Of a stretch of 14,308 nucleotides of DNA, positions 12,980 to 14,308 are shown in pieces. Made by a program: the position numbers and the translations under genes. Source of the stretch: Prevotellaceae bacterium (lineage in GTDB: Bacteria > Bacteroidota > Bacteroidia > Bacteroidales > UBA932); NCBI GenBank assembly GCA_031259935.1, contig JAIRKV010000146.1, positions 1 to 14,308 on the forward strand. The letters run 5' to 3'. The notes beneath the pieces were generated by a model, which saw nothing but the letters and a program-made list of their open reading frames with translations, did not search any database and was not told the origin of the DNA. Each line of letters opens with the position of its first letter. The stretch's first letter is position 1.

Positions 12980-13168
12980 TTATTTTTTTACAAAATCTAT
13001 TTCAAAAAGGTCTGCTCCCGCACGGCTTGTCGTTGTGGTGTATTCTGCTGTGTCGGGGCGGAGTTCGTAATATCGTCTGCGGCATTTTCTGCGGCGTGGA
13101 TAAATCAGCAGCATAGTGATTGCCAACGATATTGATGTTGCTAATGCTAATATGTATATTACTGTCAT
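12980..13168 (-). CDS. Small single-pass membrane protein (62 aa)
   Basis: Residues about 3-24 (VIYILALATSISLAITMLLIY) form one strong hydrophobic helix. It is followed by a basic stretch PRRRKCRRRYYELRP and a Thr-rich, mildly acidic tail ending FEIDFVKK. The basic stretch after the helix predicts an N-out/C-in orientation. The start ATG 13168 overlaps the methyltransferase stop as ATGA. It could be an inner-membrane phage accessory such as a superinfection-exclusion protein or a lysis regulator, but no lysis genes are nearby and no family is recognised. Confidence 0.6.
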   Translation of the reverse strand: MTVIYILALATSISLAITMLLIYPRRRKCRRRYYELRPDTAEYTTTTSRAGADLFEIDFVKK

Positions 13169-13824
13169 GGTTTAATATCTTTTTTTATAATGAAATCGCC
13201 CCACTGTTCAGCCATTGCGTTTGCAATGCCTTTGTGAAACTTTGATTTTTCTTTTGCACTTGCAAAAGGTTTTAATATTGCCGGTAATTTTCTTCTGCTT
13301 TTCGGCGTACAGTTTATATAAGTAAACCGCGGCGTTACTGCTGTCTGTTTTCTGAATAAATCATTCCCTAACGAATATTCTAATTTCGGTAAATTTTTCA
13401 GCCACAAACAGGTTTTTTTCTTATATTCATCGCCGAAGTAATAAGGTTCAATTATTTGCGTGCAGGGAAGCAGTCCTGTATGTATATAGCCCATTGGATT
13501 TTCTATACAGATATGTTTAACAGGCGCTTTCCACAAGTCAAGAAAGAATTGATATGCATAAAGTTTATTCTGCAATCTTTCGTCCGAATACCTTGTTTTG
13601 TGTGTAAAGGCAAACGACAGATACGTACACGGCGGGTGTCCTATCATTAAATCCCAGCCTTTATCGAGTATTTCCCTCACATCGGATTTTATATGTTTTT
13701 CAGAGTTTTTGGTTTGTTCGCTTGTGGTGTCGATAATATCGCAACTGTAAGCGTCAAATCCTCTGTTTTCAAAGGCATCTCTTATTATGCCGGAATACTC
13801 GCATGCAATTAATATCTTTGCCAT
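13165..13824 (-). CDS. Short C5-cytosine DNA methyltransferase-like protein (219 aa)
   Basis: The fold and motifs match the short phage C5-cytosine methyltransferase-like group. Motif I region ILIACEYSGIIRDAFENRG is at residues 4-22, with YSCDI after it as motif II. A motif III-like Asp is in KSDVREI. Motif IV GHPPCTYLS is at 62-70 with a candidate catalytic C66. ENP is at 108-110 in place of ENV (motif VI). The C-terminus has SKFHKGIANAMAEQW, a motif X-like SAM-contact helix. At 219 residues it is shorter than full C5 methyltransferases (over 300) and has little room for a target-recognition domain. It may be a minimal or altered enzyme, or may act on nucleotides or need a partner. It starts 5 bases after the DUF551-like stop and is coupled to the next gene as ATGA. 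Confidence 0.7.
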   Translation of the reverse strand: MAKILIACEYSGIIRDAFENRGFDAYSCDIIDTTSEQTKNSEKHIKSDVREILDKGWDLMIGHPPCTYLSFAFTHKTRYSDERLQNKLYAYQFFLDLWKAPVKHICIENPMGYIHTGLLPCTQIIEPYYFGDEYKKKTCLWLKNLPKLEYSLGNDLFRKQTAVTPRFTYINCTPKSRRKLPAILKPFASAKEKSKFHKGIANAMAEQWGDFIIKKDIKP

Positions 13825-13829
13825 GATGT

Positions 13830-14147
13830 TTATTTTAATTCTATCGGTCGCCAGTAAACAATCGTTCTATAACTTTCGCAATATTCTTGTCTTTGTGTAT
13901 CTAACCATCCAAAAACAGACCGTTCCGCAACAAAGAAGTAACCGCCTTTGTCTTTTACAAGAACAGATTTGTGTGGTTCCGGCAGTTCGTCCTTGACGTT
14001 TATCCAGCGTTGGGCAAATTTAACACCGTCTTTAAATCCATTTTCCAAGCCACTTATGTAACCTTTATCGTAATCGTCTTCAAAAAGGGCTAAGCAGTTC
14101 TCTGCTTCTGTCACACATTCTTTACACGCTTCTTCAATTGTTTTCAT
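13830..14147 (-). CDS. DUF551-like small phage protein (105 aa)
   Basis: The C-terminal half (residues 47 onward) carries the DUF551 pattern 'W..v.delPe....vlv' as RWINVKDELPEPHKSVLV, then FFVAERSVFGWL and a terminal TIVYWRPIE. The N-terminal 45 residues form an acidic helix (IEEACKECVTEAENCLALF) followed by a short charged segment. DUF551 proteins are common small accessory genes of phages and prophages with no known activity. The start ATG 14147 overlaps the upstream stop as ATGA. Confidence 0.7.
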   Translation of the reverse strand: MKTIEEACKECVTEAENCLALFEDDYDKGYISGLENGFKDGVKFAQRWINVKDELPEPHKSVLVKDKGGYFFVAERSVFGWLDTQRQEYCESYRTIVYWRPIELK

Positions 14148-14308
14148 AACTCCTCGATTTTTGGCTGTGCTGCCCTTAATACGTTATAACACGGGATATA
14201 CCCGTCTGTCCTTGCAAATCTATCGTGGCAATTCACACGTTGCGCTTCGCAAATTCTATCTGCGAAGTTTTGCAGCGCTTCTTGGAAATACTTATCATAA
14301 AAGTCCCA
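14144..14308 (-). CDS. C-terminal fragment of an unidentified phage protein, cut by the window edge
   Basis: An open frame enters from the right edge and continues 54 codons to TGA at 14146-14144, where it overlaps the ATG of the DUF551-like gene by four bases. The peptide (starting WDFYDKYFQEALQNFADRIC, ending RAAQPKIEEL) is helical and charged, with three cysteines. The coupled overlap matches the operon style and supports a real coding end. No family is recognised, and the N-terminal part is outside the window. Confidence 0.6.
   Translation of the reverse strand, partial: WDFYDKYFQEALQNFADRICEAQRVNCHDRFARTDGYIPCYNVLRAAQPKIEEL

Noticed and set aside
1..14308. tRNA genes, CRISPR arrays, insertion sequences and integrase/attachment sites
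   Set aside because: No cloverleaf-like segment, regularly spaced palindromic repeats, transposase or integrase motif was recognised by eye; tRNAscan and repeat tools were not available.

Overview
This window looks like part of the genome of a tailed double-stranded DNA phage or prophage that infects a Bacteroidota host. The evidence is as follows. All genes lie on the minus strand and are packed head to tail with 1-46 bp overlaps. The DNA is AT-rich. The genes include terminase, a replicative helicase, a helicase-loader-like protein, tail or neck proteins and methyltransferases. The tail proteins at the left end resemble, from memory, families common in Bacteroides-type phages. One promoter candidate fits the Bacteroidota TTTG / TAnnTTTG pattern. 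Most Shine-Dalgarno sequences are weak, as is usual in that phylum. No host-like gene, tRNA, insertion sequence or CRISPR array was seen.

Layout in the direction of transcription, right to left. (1) 14308-12796: small accessory genes, comprising a partial ORF, a DUF551-like protein, a short C5-cytosine methyltransferase-like protein, a one-helix membrane protein and a 59-residue ORF. (2) 12803-9486: replication block, comprising a DUF6291-like replisome organiser, a DnaB helicase, an N6/N4 DNA methyltransferase and a stand-alone DnaA domain IV-like DNA-binding protein. (3) 9485-9370: the only real intergenic region between complete genes. It holds three 11-bp-phased repeats overlapping a promoter candidate. 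(4) 9369-6698: a 7-deazaguanine DNA-modification cassette, ParB-like - DpdA-like transglycosylase - QueD - QueE - FolE. (5) 6697-6666: a Bacteroidota-type promoter candidate and a hairpin. (6) 6665-1: packaging (coiled-coil protein, TerS, TerL), then small proteins, tail- or neck-completion-like proteins and two large Bacteroidota-type tail proteins. The gene at the left edge is cut.

How the genes work together: FolE, QueD and QueE would convert GTP to 7-carboxy-7-deazaguanine (CDG). DpdA would exchange such a base for guanine in phage DNA, probably as protection from restriction. QueC, which makes preQ0 from CDG, is not in this window. Either the host or another part of the phage supplies it, or the phage uses CDG or a derivative. 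The ParB-like protein is translationally coupled to DpdA and is the most intriguing possible partner. Two other DNA methyltransferases suggest layered DNA modification. Portal and major capsid genes do not follow TerL as is common, so the head module must lie elsewhere.
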